Shown one piece after another: positions 54,866 through 62,818 of a stretch of 64,000 nucleotides of DNA. The notes under the pieces were generated by a model. It worked only from the letters and a program-made list of their open reading frames with translations, was not told the origin of the DNA and did not search any database. This DNA comes from Pseudomonas fluorescens (GTDB lineage: Bacteria > Pseudomonadota > Gammaproteobacteria > Pseudomonadales > Pseudomonadaceae): assembly GCF_001648775.1 (NCBI RefSeq), contig NZ_LVEJ01000025.1, positions 32,644 through 96,643 of the forward strand, read 5' to 3'. Each line of letters opens with the position of its first letter. Positions within the stretch are counted from its first letter, which is position 1. Both the position numbers and the translations under genes were made by a program.

Positions 54866-55202
54866 TCAACTGCCGCACCGGGCGCACTTCAACGCTGCCG
54901 ACCCGCGCCGCCGGAATGTTGCCGGCGACCTGGATCGCTTCGTTGAGATCCTTGGCGTCGATCAGGTAGAAACCAGCCAATTGCTCCTTGGTTTCAGCGA
55001 ACGGGCCATCGGTGATCGACAACTTGCCGTTGCGCATGCGCACCGTAGTGGCGGTCTGCACCGACTCCAGAGCTTCGGCGGCGACCATCCGCCCGCTGCC
55101 CTGAATCGACTCGGCGTAGGCCCAGCATTCGGCGTCTTCCGGGCTGTCGGGCGATGAGTGCAGCAGACGCTCGTCGCTGTAGACCAGGCATAAATACTTC
55201 AT
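54858..55202 (-). CDS. YciI/DGPF-domain protein of ECF42 operon
   Basis: A 114-residue YCII-related protein with the naming motif SITDGPFAETKEQLAGFYLI. It begins MKYLCLVYSDE. Such proteins are linked to ECF42 sigma factors and are probably regulated by them; their enzyme activity is not established. It sits 40 nt after the NTF2-like gene and overlaps the sigma gene. Confidence 0.88.
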   Translation of the reverse strand: MKYLCLVYSDERLLHSSPDSPEDAECWAYAESIQGSGRMVAAEALESVQTATTVRMRNGKLSITDGPFAETKEQLAGFYLIDAKDLNEAIQVAGNIPAARVGSVEVRPVRQLNV

Positions 55203-55242
55203 GGCGTTCTCCTGAATCGGACGGTTCAACTATGGCTGAAGA

Positions 55243-55668
55243 TCAGGGCTGCACATCAAACAGGGTCGCGCCGCTCATCGGATCGAAAGGGGCCGACCAG
55301 TGTTCATGGGCGATTTTCCACGCCCCGCCGACCTGCCGATAGCCGGCGGTGACGCGCATCCAGCAGCTCTGGGTTTCGCCTTTCTCATTGGTGCCGCCGC
55401 AGTTGGCGACCCAATGGGCGAAGGCGATGTTGTCGGCGCTTTCGATGGCAATTTCGTGGAACTCGAAAATGTGCGGGCCGGGGCACATTTCCATGCACGC
55501 CACCCAGTGCGCGCGGTAGGCAGGTTTGCCCTTGAATTGCAGAGCCTTGATCGCGTCGAAGGAGACGATGTCATCGGCGTACAGCGCCATGACTTTCTCC
55601 ACGTCCTTGGTCATGACGGCTTCGCGGTAAGTGTTGATCAGAGTCTGGATGTCAGATTGTGCGCTCAT
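55243..55668 (-). CDS. NTF2-like (SnoaL/YybH-type) protein
   Basis: A 141-residue alpha+beta barrel-type protein: TLINTYREAVMTKDVEKVMA, LYADDIVSFDA, YRQVGGAWKIAHEHWSAPFD. Such folds are small ligand-binding or isomerase-like enzymes; the substrate is unknown. GGAG precedes the chosen ATG (MSAQSDIQT). It is first in the three-gene sigma operon and lies behind the predicted ECF promoter. Confidence 0.84.
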   Translation of the reverse strand: MSAQSDIQTLINTYREAVMTKDVEKVMALYADDIVSFDAIKALQFKGKPAYRAHWVACMEMCPGPHIFEFHEIAIESADNIAFAHWVANCGGTNEKGETQSCWMRVTAGYRQVGGAWKIAHEHWSAPFDPMSGATLFDVQP

Positions 55669-55705
55669 GGTGTTCTCCGTGGTTTTTGTTGTGAAGACAC
55701 CCTTA

Positions 55706-55732
55706 GTCGTTCGGCGGTTGGGCATATCGACA
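55706..55732 (-). promoter_or_regulatory. Predicted ECF42-type promoter
   Basis: The minus strand has TGTCGA (55732-55727), 17 nt, then CGAC (55709-55706), about 40 nt before the NTF2-like start. This fits the TGTCGA/CG(A/T)C pattern I recall as described for ECF42 promoters, suggesting autoregulation. Confidence 0.55.
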
Positions 55733-55809
55733 GACGAAACAAAAAATTTCCGCCGTAGACAAAATCGCTAGAATCCGAGGCTCATCTTTGTAGGAAAAAG
55801 GAAATTCCC

Positions 55810-56295
55810 GTGTCAGCCCAACTCGTGCCGTACGACAGACTTAACGCTTTGCAGCGTGAGCAAGTCGAAGCGATTGAAATCCATGCCGAGCAGATCAAGT
55901 TCTCTGGCGATATTCATGGTGCCTTGCACACTTTGCTGTCCAAACCCGGCCCCGGCGTGAAGGGTTTTGCGCTGCTGGCGGATGAATTACCGGTGGCGTT
56001 TCTGTTGCTCAAACGCCCGCCGGTATTGCCGGATTGGGCCAATGAACACAGCGCCACGTTGCACGCATTGCAGGTTGATCGACGCGCGCAAGGCAAGGGT
56101 TACGGCAAGGCCTGTCTGCAAGCGCTGCCCGACGCCGCGCGCCTGGCGTGGCCGGAAATCAAAGGACTGGAATTGTCGGTGGACGCAGACAATGACGCGG
56201 CTATCGCGCTCTACGCCAAGCACGGCTACGTCGACAGCGGCGAAGCGTACAAGGGCCGGATCGGTTATGAACGGCGCATGGGCCTGTTTTTCTAA
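55810..56295 (+). CDS. GNAT-family acetyltransferase
   Basis: A 161-residue GNAT protein: acetyl-CoA binding motif A in QVDRRAQGKGYGKACLQALP, motif B in LSVDADNDAAIALYAKHGYV. It starts with GTG with AAGGAAA upstream. Substrate unknown. An FMN-binding-type gene follows 18 nt later on the same strand. Confidence 0.85.
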   Translation: MSAQLVPYDRLNALQREQVEAIEIHAEQIKFSGDIHGALHTLLSKPGPGVKGFALLADELPVAFLLLKRPPVLPDWANEHSATLHALQVDRRAQGKGYGKACLQALPDAARLAWPEIKGLELSVDADNDAAIALYAKHGYVDSGEAYKGRIGYERRMGLFF

Positions 56296-56313
56296 GTCAG
56301 CGGGAGAGCAAGG

Positions 56314-56919
56314 ATGATCGACTCAATCGAAGCGCTGGAAGCGATTTACGGACTGCCCCACGACCGCGCGGTGCGCAAGCAGATTGGTTTTCTCAACGAG
56401 GACTATCAGGCGATGGTGCGGGTTTCGCCGCTGGTGATCGTCAGCTCGGTGGGGGCTGATGGCCTGGATAATTCACCGCGGGGTGACAAAGCCGGGTTTG
56501 TGCGGATCATTGATCAAAACACCCTGGCCCTGCCGGATCGCCCGGGCAACAACCGCATCGATACCTTGCGCAATGTCCTGCAGGATCCGCGGGTGTCGTT
56601 GTTGTTCATCATTCCGGGGATTGGCGAGACGTTGCGGGTCAATGGCACGGCGACGATCAGCGCCGAGCCGCAGTTGTTGGAGAGCTTTGCGGTGAATGGC
56701 AAACCGGCGAAAACGGTGTTGCTGGTGAAGGTCGAAGCGGCGTTCTTTCATTGCTCGAAAGCCTTCGTCCGCTCCGACGCATGGAACCCGGAAACGCATC
56801 TGCCGCGCTCCGCCCTGCCCTCTGCCGGCGCCTTCCACAAACGCCTGAACGATGGGCAGTTCGATGCCGACACTTACGATCGTGAAGCGCCAAAAAGAGT
56901 AAGCGACACCCTCTACTGA
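56314..56919 (+). CDS. Pyridoxamine-5'-phosphate-oxidase-like flavoprotein
   Basis: A 201-residue split-barrel FMN protein: VIVSSVGADGLDNSPRGDKA, DRPGNNRIDTLRNVLQDPRV, LLFIIPGIGETLRVNGTATI. The family includes many oxidoreductases annotated as PNPOx-like; the physiological substrate is unknown. It is probably co-transcribed with the upstream GNAT gene. Confidence 0.83.
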   Translation: MIDSIEALEAIYGLPHDRAVRKQIGFLNEDYQAMVRVSPLVIVSSVGADGLDNSPRGDKAGFVRIIDQNTLALPDRPGNNRIDTLRNVLQDPRVSLLFIIPGIGETLRVNGTATISAEPQLLESFAVNGKPAKTVLLVKVEAAFFHCSKAFVRSDAWNPETHLPRSALPSAGAFHKRLNDGQFDADTYDREAPKRVSDTLY

Positions 56920-56947
56920 ACGCGGAACTCAAAGCGCCACACCCCCC

Positions 56948-57037
56948 TGTGGGAGCGAGCCTGCTCGCGAAAGCGTCATATCAGTCAACAAATTGGTTGG
57001 CTGACACGGCCTCTTCGCGAGCAGGCTCGCTCCCACA
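56948..57037. repeat. REPIN-type REP doublet R9
   Basis: TGTGGGAG-first topology, GAGCAGGCTC subtype, shared spacer type (GTCATATCAGTCAACAAAT...GGCTGACACGGCC). Confidence 0.9.
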
Positions 57038-57055
57038 GTTTTGATCAGTGCCGGG

Positions 57056-57544
57056 TCAGAGAGTCAGGATCATCTCGTGCCACGCCATGCCGCCGTGGTC
57101 GGACTCCGACGGTTTGATGTAGGCAAAGCCAAACCCGGCATACAGCGGAATATGCTGTTCCTTGCACATCAGATGAATCGTCGCTTTATCCATCCCGCGC
57201 ATACGCTCGATGAACTCGCCCATCAAACGCTTGGCCAAACCCTGCCCCTGATAATCCGGATGCACCACCACCGACATGATCACCACGTTCGGCCCTTTCG
57301 GGTCGTGGCCGATCAGTTCCTTGAACGCCTCGTCCGACATCTGCACGTCAAACGCCGCGCCCGAGTTGACGAAACCGGCGACCACGCCATCGACCTCAGC
57401 CACGACAAAGCCTTCCGGCCAGGTGTCGATGCGCGTGGCGATCTTCTCGCGGGTCGCCGCTTCATCGCCTTCGTAGGCAACGGTTTCGATGGCGTAGCAG
57501 CGGTCCAGGTCGGCGGCGGTGACGTTGCGGATGACGGTGTTCAT
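57056..57544 (-). CDS. GNAT-family acetyltransferase
   Basis: A 162-residue GNAT protein of the arylalkylamine-type branch: RCYAIETVAYEGDEAATREK, VVHPDYQGQGLAKRLMGEFI and YAGFGFAYI. I chose the start MNTVIRNVTAAD; the frame opens 13 codons earlier. Substrate unknown. Confidence 0.84.
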   Translation of the reverse strand: MNTVIRNVTAADLDRCYAIETVAYEGDEAATREKIATRIDTWPEGFVVAEVDGVVAGFVNSGAAFDVQMSDEAFKELIGHDPKGPNVVIMSVVVHPDYQGQGLAKRLMGEFIERMRGMDKATIHLMCKEQHIPLYAGFGFAYIKPSESDHGGMAWHEMILTL

Positions 57545-57709
57545 GGCGGCTCGGAAATCAGCAGAAGAAAGTGCCGAAAGCATAAAGGAATAAGGCCTGC
57601 ATATCGATGCGCATGGGCGGCGTAAAGCTTGCGTATAAGCGCTTTTCTTCGCGGTCGGAGCGGGCTATTTCTGAGGTGTGTCTCTGACTACCCTTGGGGA
57701 AAACCGCTT

Positions 57710-57826
57710 ATGAGCAGCGTTGAAATTGGCCTGTTGATGGTGTTGGGCATCAGTACGTTCGGCTTTATCACCTTGGGCATCGACCTGTTGCGGGCGCGAC
57801 GGTCGGGCAAAGGCAAGCGCGGTTGA
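57710..57826 (+). CDS. Small single-pass membrane protein (38 residues)
   Basis: A 38-residue ORF: MSSVEIGLLMVLGISTFGFI begins it, one hydrophobic helix is followed by a basic tail (RARRSGKGKRG), consistent with a small inner-membrane protein with its C-terminus inside. GGGGA lies 9 nt upstream. A hairpin follows. Function unknown; chance ORF not excluded. Confidence 0.5.
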   Translation: MSSVEIGLLMVLGISTFGFITLGIDLLRARRSGKGKRG

Positions 57827-57830
57827 AAAC

Positions 57831-57859
57831 CATGAGGTGGATCAGCGATCCACCTCATG
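57831..57859. terminator. Terminator hairpin between convergent genes
   Basis: A perfect 13-bp stem (CATGAGGTGGATC / GATCCACCTCATG) with a 3-nt loop, 4 nt after the small ORF. On the minus strand it is followed by GTTTTC, so it more likely ends the GyrI-like transcript. Confidence 0.75.
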
Positions 57860-57868
57860 CTTGTCGGC

Positions 57869-58363
57869 TCAGGCCTTGGTATCGACCGGCACGCAGATTT
57901 CCAGTTTGCCAGTGTGCAGCTTCGGATTGAAATCCGCGCTGTAACGCTCCAGTTCCGGGGCATTGAGCTCCACGTAATGAGAGGTCGGCAGCCAGGTCTT
58001 GTAGATGTATTGCAGGGTTTGCGGCAGCTGATCGAGTGGCCCTTGGTGCTCGAACACCGCGTATTGCCGGGGCAGCACTTCGACCCACTGGTAGACCTTC
58101 TGGTCGAGGTCATCGAGCTTGCTGATTTCTACCCCGGCGATGTAATCGAAGCCGCCCTTGCCGTCGAAGTTGCTGCATACCCCGTAGGTCACTTCGTTCT
58201 TTTGCCCCTGTATTTTTCCCAGGTGCGGCAAGAACTTTTCCCACAACGCGGGAATGTCCTTGGCAGTGTCTTGGGTAAAACGACCGCGAAAACCTGCAAT
58301 CAGCAGGAAGTGTCCATGTTCGAAGCGAGGTTCAGCCACTTCGACGCGTTTTTGCTCATCCAT
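57869..58363 (-). CDS. GyrI-like/AraC effector-binding-domain protein
   Basis: A 164-residue protein with the GyrI-like fold: VTYGVCSNFDGKGGFDYIAG, YAVFEHQGPLDQLPQTLQYI, YSADFNPKLHTGKLEICVPV. No DNA-binding domain is present. Such proteins bind small hydrophobic or cationic ligands. I chose the start MDEQKRVEV; the upstream extension is not conserved-looking. Confidence 0.85.
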   Translation of the reverse strand: MDEQKRVEVAEPRFEHGHFLLIAGFRGRFTQDTAKDIPALWEKFLPHLGKIQGQKNEVTYGVCSNFDGKGGFDYIAGVEISKLDDLDQKVYQWVEVLPRQYAVFEHQGPLDQLPQTLQYIYKTWLPTSHYVELNAPELERYSADFNPKLHTGKLEICVPVDTKA

Positions 58364-58431
58364 GACTCGACTCCTGGCACAAGAAAAGGGGTTCGGCTGG
58401 GAGTATAGAAAGCCAAACCCGTTTCGCACGA

Positions 58432-59094
58432 TTACAGCGCGTGCAACTGCTCGACGGCGCCCGAACCAACAAATTCGTTATAGCCAGATACGATCACGTA
58501 GACCGCGAAATAGCAGAAGATCGCCGCAGATGCCATATACGAATAGCGCAACAGCTTGTCACCCAACAGCTTGCCACCGTGGCTCGCGGCAAAGCACAGA
58601 CCGGCCGACCACAACAGCCCGGCGCAGAGAAAACCGCCGAGGAACAGCGCCGAACTGAGCGGCCCACCACCGCCGGAACGGGCGATCAACGTGCCGCCAA
58701 CCGCCGCGAACCAGAGAATCGCGCTCGGCGACGACATGGCGAGAAAAATCCCCCGGAAGAACTCCTTGCGATGGGAGTTCTGGCCCACTTCCGCCGTCTC
58801 GGCGAGCAACGCTTCGTGATGAATGGCCGAGTAAATCATCTTTGCCGCAAAGTAGATCAGCAGCGCCGAACCACCGATCCACAGCACCCAGCGCACGGTT
58901 TCGTATTGCAGCAAAACCGTCATCCCGGCCAGCGCCAGCACCGCATAAATCAGGTCGCCGACACAGGTGCCGAGGCCCAGTGCGAAGCCCTGAAAGTAAC
59001 CGCGCTGCATCGCCAAGGTGATCATTGCGATGTTGGCCACGCCGATATCCAGGCACAGCGAAAGGCTCAGCAAGAAGCCGCTGGTGAATTCCAT
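58432..59094 (-). CDS. LysE-family amino acid/metabolite exporter
   Basis: A 220-residue membrane protein with six hydrophobic segments: LSLSLCLDIGVANIAMITLA, ALGLGTCVGDLIYAVLALAG, and the SSPSAILWFAAVGG block conserved in LysE/RhtB exporters. Substrate unknown. It is divergent from alaC. Confidence 0.86.
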   Translation of the reverse strand: MEFTSGFLLSLSLCLDIGVANIAMITLAMQRGYFQGFALGLGTCVGDLIYAVLALAGMTVLLQYETVRWVLWIGGSALLIYFAAKMIYSAIHHEALLAETAEVGQNSHRKEFFRGIFLAMSSPSAILWFAAVGGTLIARSGGGGPLSSALFLGGFLCAGLLWSAGLCFAASHGGKLLGDKLLRYSYMASAAIFCYFAVYVIVSGYNEFVGSGAVEQLHAL

Positions 59095-59171
59095 CTACCG
59101 ATTTCCTTGGGCAAAAATGTTTGAAAAACGCGCTGGACAGTATGCCATCACTGCCCTTATCTTCCGCCACA

Positions 59172-59187
59172 GGTCACCGCAGTGACC
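59172..59187 (+). promoter_or_regulatory. Short dyad upstream of alaC
   Basis: GGTCAC-CGCA-GTGACC lies 46 nt before the alaC start and may be an operator or leader hairpin. Confidence 0.4.
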
Positions 59188-59233
59188 GGCGTCGCTCGGA
59201 CGGTTCCGGGCGCTTACGTTATCCGAGGCAACA

Positions 59234-60451
59234 ATGGCTGAACAAGGTTCGCCGCGCCGCTTTGCGCGCATAGATCGACTCCCCCCTTACGTTTTCAACA
59301 TCACCGCCGAGCTGAAGATGGCCGCGCGTCGTCGTGGTGAAGACATCATCGACTTGAGCATGGGCAACCCCGACGGGGCCACGCCGCCGCACATTGTCGA
59401 AAAACTCGTGCAAGTTGCCCAACGCGAAGACACCCACGGTTACTCGACGTCCAAGGGTATTCCGCGCCTGCGCCGGGCGATTTCCAACTGGTACAAGGAT
59501 CGCTACGCGGTCGATATCGACCCGGAAAGCGAAGCCATTGTCACCATCGGTTCCAAGGAAGGCCTGGCGCATTTGATGCTGGCCACCCTGGATCAGGGCG
59601 ACACCGTACTGGTGCCGAACCCGAGCTATCCGATTCACATCTACGGCGCGGTGATTGCCGGTGCCCAGGTGCGTTCGGTACCGCTGGTGCCGGGCGTGGA
59701 CTTCTTCGATGAACTGGAACGAGCGATTCGTGGCTCGATCCCGAAACCGAAAATGATGATCCTCGGCTTCCCGTCGAACCCGACTGCGCAGTGCGTGGAA
59801 CTGGATTTCTTCGAACGGGTGATCGCCCTCGCCAAACAGTACGACGTACTGGTGATTCACGATCTGGCTTACGCCGACATCGTCTATGACGGCTGGAAAG
59901 CGCCGTCGATCATGCAGGTGCCGGGGGCCAAGGACATTGCGGTGGAGTTTTTCACCCTGTCCAAGAGCTACAACATGGCCGGCTGGCGCATCGGTTTCAT
60001 GGTCGGCAACCCGGAACTGGTCAACGCGCTGGCGCGGATCAAGAGCTACCACGATTACGGCACGTTTACCCCGCTGCAAGTGGCGGCGATTGCTGCGCTG
60101 GAAGGCGATCAGCAATGCGTGCGCGACATCGCCGAGCAGTATCGCCAGCGCCGAAACGTGCTGGTCAAAGGCCTGCATGAATTGGGCTGGATGGTCGAGA
60201 ATCCAAAAGCGTCGATGTATGTCTGGGCGAAGATTCCTGAGCAGTACGCGCATCTGGGTTCGCTGGAGTTCGCCAAGAAACTGCTGGCCGAGGCCAAGGT
60301 GTGCGTCTCGCCGGGGGTTGGGTTCGGTGAGTATGGCGATGATCATGTGCGCTTTGCGCTGATCGAAAACCAGGACCGGATTCGTCAGGCCGTGCGCGGG
60401 ATTCGGGGGATGTTCCGGGCCGATGGCCTGACTCCAAAAACTTCCGCCTGA
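59234..60451 (+). CDS. alaC: Alanine transaminase (class I PLP aminotransferase)
   Basis: A 405-residue fold-type I aminotransferase that interconverts pyruvate/glutamate and alanine/2-oxoglutarate. Features: SMGNPDGATPPHIV, GYSTSKGIPRLRRAISNWY, NPTAQCVELDFFE, the Schiff-base Lys in TLSKSYNMAGWRIGF, and DDHVRFALIENQDRIRQA with the substrate Arg. The overall pattern is that of AlaC/YfdZ. It is monocistronic, with a terminator about 130 nt after the stop beyond REP doublet R10. Confidence 0.92.
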   Translation: MAEQGSPRRFARIDRLPPYVFNITAELKMAARRRGEDIIDLSMGNPDGATPPHIVEKLVQVAQREDTHGYSTSKGIPRLRRAISNWYKDRYAVDIDPESEAIVTIGSKEGLAHLMLATLDQGDTVLVPNPSYPIHIYGAVIAGAQVRSVPLVPGVDFFDELERAIRGSIPKPKMMILGFPSNPTAQCVELDFFERVIALAKQYDVLVIHDLAYADIVYDGWKAPSIMQVPGAKDIAVEFFTLSKSYNMAGWRIGFMVGNPELVNALARIKSYHDYGTFTPLQVAAIAALEGDQQCVRDIAEQYRQRRNVLVKGLHELGWMVENPKASMYVWAKIPEQYAHLGSLEFAKKLLAEAKVCVSPGVGFGEYGDDHVRFALIENQDRIRQAVRGIRGMFRADGLTPKTSA

Positions 60452-60462
60452 CACCTATCCCC

Positions 60463-60552
60463 TGTGGGAGCGAGCCTGCTCGCGAAAGCGGTATGTCAGG
60501 CAGCATATTGTCTGGCTGACATGGCCTCTTCGCGAGCAGGCTCGCTCCCACA
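60463..60552. repeat. REPIN-type REP doublet R10
   Basis: TGTGGGAG-first topology, GAGCAGGCTC subtype, shared spacer type (GGTATGTCAGGCAGCATAT...GGCTGACATGGCC). Confidence 0.9.
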
Positions 60553-60581
60553 TTGGTTTTGGGTGAACCACGAAATCCACC

Positions 60582-60615
60582 CACAAAAAAACCGCATCGC
60601 TGCGGTTTTTTTGTG
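60582..60615. terminator. Bidirectional terminator between alaC and gntP
   Basis: A perfect 15-bp stem (CACAAAAAAACCGCA / TGCGGTTTTTTTGTG) with a TCGC loop; it serves both convergent genes. Confidence 0.94.
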
Positions 60616-60630
60616 CCTGCGAGAAGCCGC

Positions 60631-61986
60631 TTAAACGAACAGCGACAACAGCAGGATAAAGCCCAACGCAACCACCGACAGGATGGTTTCCATCGCCGTC
60701 CAGGTCTTGAACGTCTCGGCCACGGTCATGTTGAAGTATTGCTTCACCAGCCAGAAACCGGCGTCGTTAACGTGGGACAGAATCAGCGAACCGGCACCGG
60801 TAGCCAGTACCAACAACTCACGGTTAACGCCCGGAATCATCCCCACCACCGGCACCACAATGCCCGCACCGGTGATGGTCGCCACCGTTGCCGAACCGGT
60901 CGCGATACGAATCACCGCTGCCACCAGCCACGCCAGCAGGATCGGCGAGATCTGCGCACTCACGGCCATGTGGCCGATCACGTCGCCCACACCGCTGGTC
61001 ACCAGCATCTGCTTGAAGCCACCGCCAGCACCAATGATCAGGATGATCGCGGCGGTGGGCGCCAGGCTTGCGTCGAGCCACTTGAGCATCTGCTGGGAAC
61101 CGATGCCCTGCTTGTGCCCGAAGGTGTACAGCGACAGCAGCAGCGCCAGCAGCAGTGCGGAGATCGGGTGACCGATCATGTCCATCCAGGTGCGGAAGAA
61201 GTGACCGTCCGGCAGCGCGACGTCAGCAAAGGTTTTCAGCAGCATCAGGAACACCGGCAACAGCACGGTGATCAGGGTGATGGTGAAGCTCGGCAGCGTG
61301 GCCGAGTCGTCGTTTTCGCGGGCCAGTTGATCGACCAGTTCCTGATTCGGGTGACCGGGAATGTGCTTGGCGATGAACGTACCGAAGATCGGACCGGCAA
61401 TGATGGCGGTTGGCAGCGCAACGATCAGACCATAAAGAATGGTCTTGCCGATGTCCGCGCCGAACACGCCGATGGCCAGCAACGGGCCTGGGTGCGGTGG
61501 CACCAGACCGTGCACGGCGGACAGGCCGGCGAGCAGCGGGATACCGATCTTGATGATCGACACACCGGTGCGGCGCGCGACGATGAACACCAGCGGAATC
61601 AGCAGAACAAAACCGATTTCGAAGAACAGCGGAATGCCCACCAGGAACGCGGCAAACATCATCGCCCACTGGACTTTGTCTTTACCGAACGCACGGATCA
61701 GGGTCTGGGCGATCTGATCCGCCCCGCCTGATTCGGCCATCATTTTGCCGAGCATGGTGCCCAGCGCGAGGATGATGCCGACGAAACCGAGCACGCCACC
61801 GAAGCCGTCCTGGAACGCCTTGATGATGGTGCCGATCGGCATACCCGAGGTCAGGCCGAGGAACGCCGCGGCGATGGTCAGGGAGATGAATGGGTGAATC
61901 TTGAATTTGGTAATCAGGATAATCAGGCCGATTACCGTGACCACTGCATCGAGCAGCAGGTAGGCGTCGTGGGACATGCCAAACAT
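60631..61986 (-). CDS. gntP: Gluconate permease, GntP family
   Basis: A 451-residue inner-membrane gluconate:H+ symporter with about 12 helices: ITKFKIHPFISLTIAAAFLG, AFLVGIPLFFEIGFVLLIPL, GLSAVHGLVPPHPGPLLAIG, GSATVATITGAGIVVPVVGM. It pairs with gntK. The leader carries a likely GntR operator and an AAC-repeat motif typical of Hfq/Crc control. GGAGACACC precedes the ATG. Confidence 0.94.
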   Translation of the reverse strand: MFGMSHDAYLLLDAVVTVIGLIILITKFKIHPFISLTIAAAFLGLTSGMPIGTIIKAFQDGFGGVLGFVGIILALGTMLGKMMAESGGADQIAQTLIRAFGKDKVQWAMMFAAFLVGIPLFFEIGFVLLIPLVFIVARRTGVSIIKIGIPLLAGLSAVHGLVPPHPGPLLAIGVFGADIGKTILYGLIVALPTAIIAGPIFGTFIAKHIPGHPNQELVDQLARENDDSATLPSFTITLITVLLPVFLMLLKTFADVALPDGHFFRTWMDMIGHPISALLLALLLSLYTFGHKQGIGSQQMLKWLDASLAPTAAIILIIGAGGGFKQMLVTSGVGDVIGHMAVSAQISPILLAWLVAAVIRIATGSATVATITGAGIVVPVVGMIPGVNRELLVLATGAGSLILSHVNDAGFWLVKQYFNMTVAETFKTWTAMETILSVVALGFILLLSLFV

Positions 61987-62002
61987 TGGGGGTGTCTCCT
62001 GG

Positions 62003-62017
62003 ATTGTTGTTGTTATT
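62003..62017 (-). promoter_or_regulatory. CA motif (possible Hfq/Crc site) in gntP leader
   Basis: The minus strand reads AATAACAACAACAAT, with overlapping AANAANAA motifs, about 17 nt upstream of the gntP ATG. It is stronger than the acs site. Crc-dependent repression of gluconate uptake would be expected. Confidence 0.65.
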
Positions 62018-62042
62018 AAAGCGGGTTAAACAGAAGTCGGGA

Positions 62043-62057
62043 GGACAGCGCTAGCTC
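62043..62057. promoter_or_regulatory. GntR operator A (before gntP)
   Basis: GGACAGCGCTAGCTC shares GACAGCGCTA(C/G)C with two other copies. It lies in the gntK-gntP gap, so gntP may have its own GntR-controlled promoter. Confidence 0.68.
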
Positions 62058-62068
62058 TTTCAACACAC

Positions 62069-62602
62069 TCATACCGCCTGCTTCAGACCGTGGGCCTGCC
62101 ACCAGACATGAGCCTGGGACGCCAGTTCTTCAACGCTGTGGACCGAGGCATTCAGGGCCAACGTCAACGGCTCGCCCTTGGGCGATTCGAGGGTGGCGAA
62201 CTGGCTTTCGATCAACGTGGCCGGCATGAAGTGGCCCGGACGATGGGACACACGTTCAGCGGCGACTTCAGGGGTCAATTCAAGAAACACGAAACCCAGG
62301 CCCGGCAAGGCGCTGCGCAACACTTCGCGATAACTGTGTTTAAGGGCCGAGCAGGTCAGCACCGGGCGTTTGCCCGATGCATCGACGCGACGCAGTTCAT
62401 CGCACAGGCTGTCGAGCCAGCCGGCACGGTCGTCGTCGTTCAGGGGGATCCCCGCGCTCATCTTTTCGATGTTCGCGGCCGGATGGAAAGTATCGCCTTC
62501 AATGGCAGTGGCGCCGCTCAATTGGCACAGGGCCTCGCTGACGCACGTCTTGCCGCAACCGGCAACGCCCATGATGACCAGGGCGGTGATGGGATGACTC
62601 AT
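62069..62602 (-). CDS. gntK: Gluconokinase
   Basis: A 177-residue kinase that phosphorylates gluconate to 6-phosphogluconate, feeding the Entner-Doudoroff pathway. P-loop GVAGCGKT near residue 13, then GDTFHPAANIEKMSAGIPLN (substrate site), CSALKHSYREVLR and HFMPATLIESQFATLE. Operators lie upstream of it and between it and gntP. Confidence 0.95.
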   Translation of the reverse strand: MSHPITALVIMGVAGCGKTCVSEALCQLSGATAIEGDTFHPAANIEKMSAGIPLNDDDRAGWLDSLCDELRRVDASGKRPVLTCSALKHSYREVLRSALPGLGFVFLELTPEVAAERVSHRPGHFMPATLIESQFATLESPKGEPLTLALNASVHSVEELASQAHVWWQAHGLKQAV

Positions 62603-62620
62603 ATAACACCTCAGCGCGCA

Positions 62621-62635
62621 GACAGCGCTACCTTT
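62621..62635. promoter_or_regulatory. GntR operator B (before gntK)
   Basis: GACAGCGCTACCTTT, centred on the palindrome AGCGCT, is 18 nt upstream of the gntK start. Confidence 0.68.
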
Positions 62636-62771
62636 GCTAGCTATGACTCTAGTGCACAGGCAGAAGTTGCCGACGCCTTCTTGTCGTTTTTTTGGGTTGC
62701 AGCAGGTTTGCGCCCAACGCCAAAAAGCGAAGATCAGGCAGGACCTCGCTTACGCATTTACAGCTGCATCA

Positions 62772-62786
62772 GGACAGCGCTACCTT
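62772..62786. promoter_or_regulatory. GntR operator C (before gntR)
   Basis: GGACAGCGCTACCTT matches operator B at 14 of 15 positions when aligned on GACAGCGCTACCTT. It lies 32 nt before gntR, consistent with autorepression. Confidence 0.7.
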
Positions 62787-62818
62787 AGTGCCTTGATTTT
62801 TGTTTGGCAAGCCGCCCG

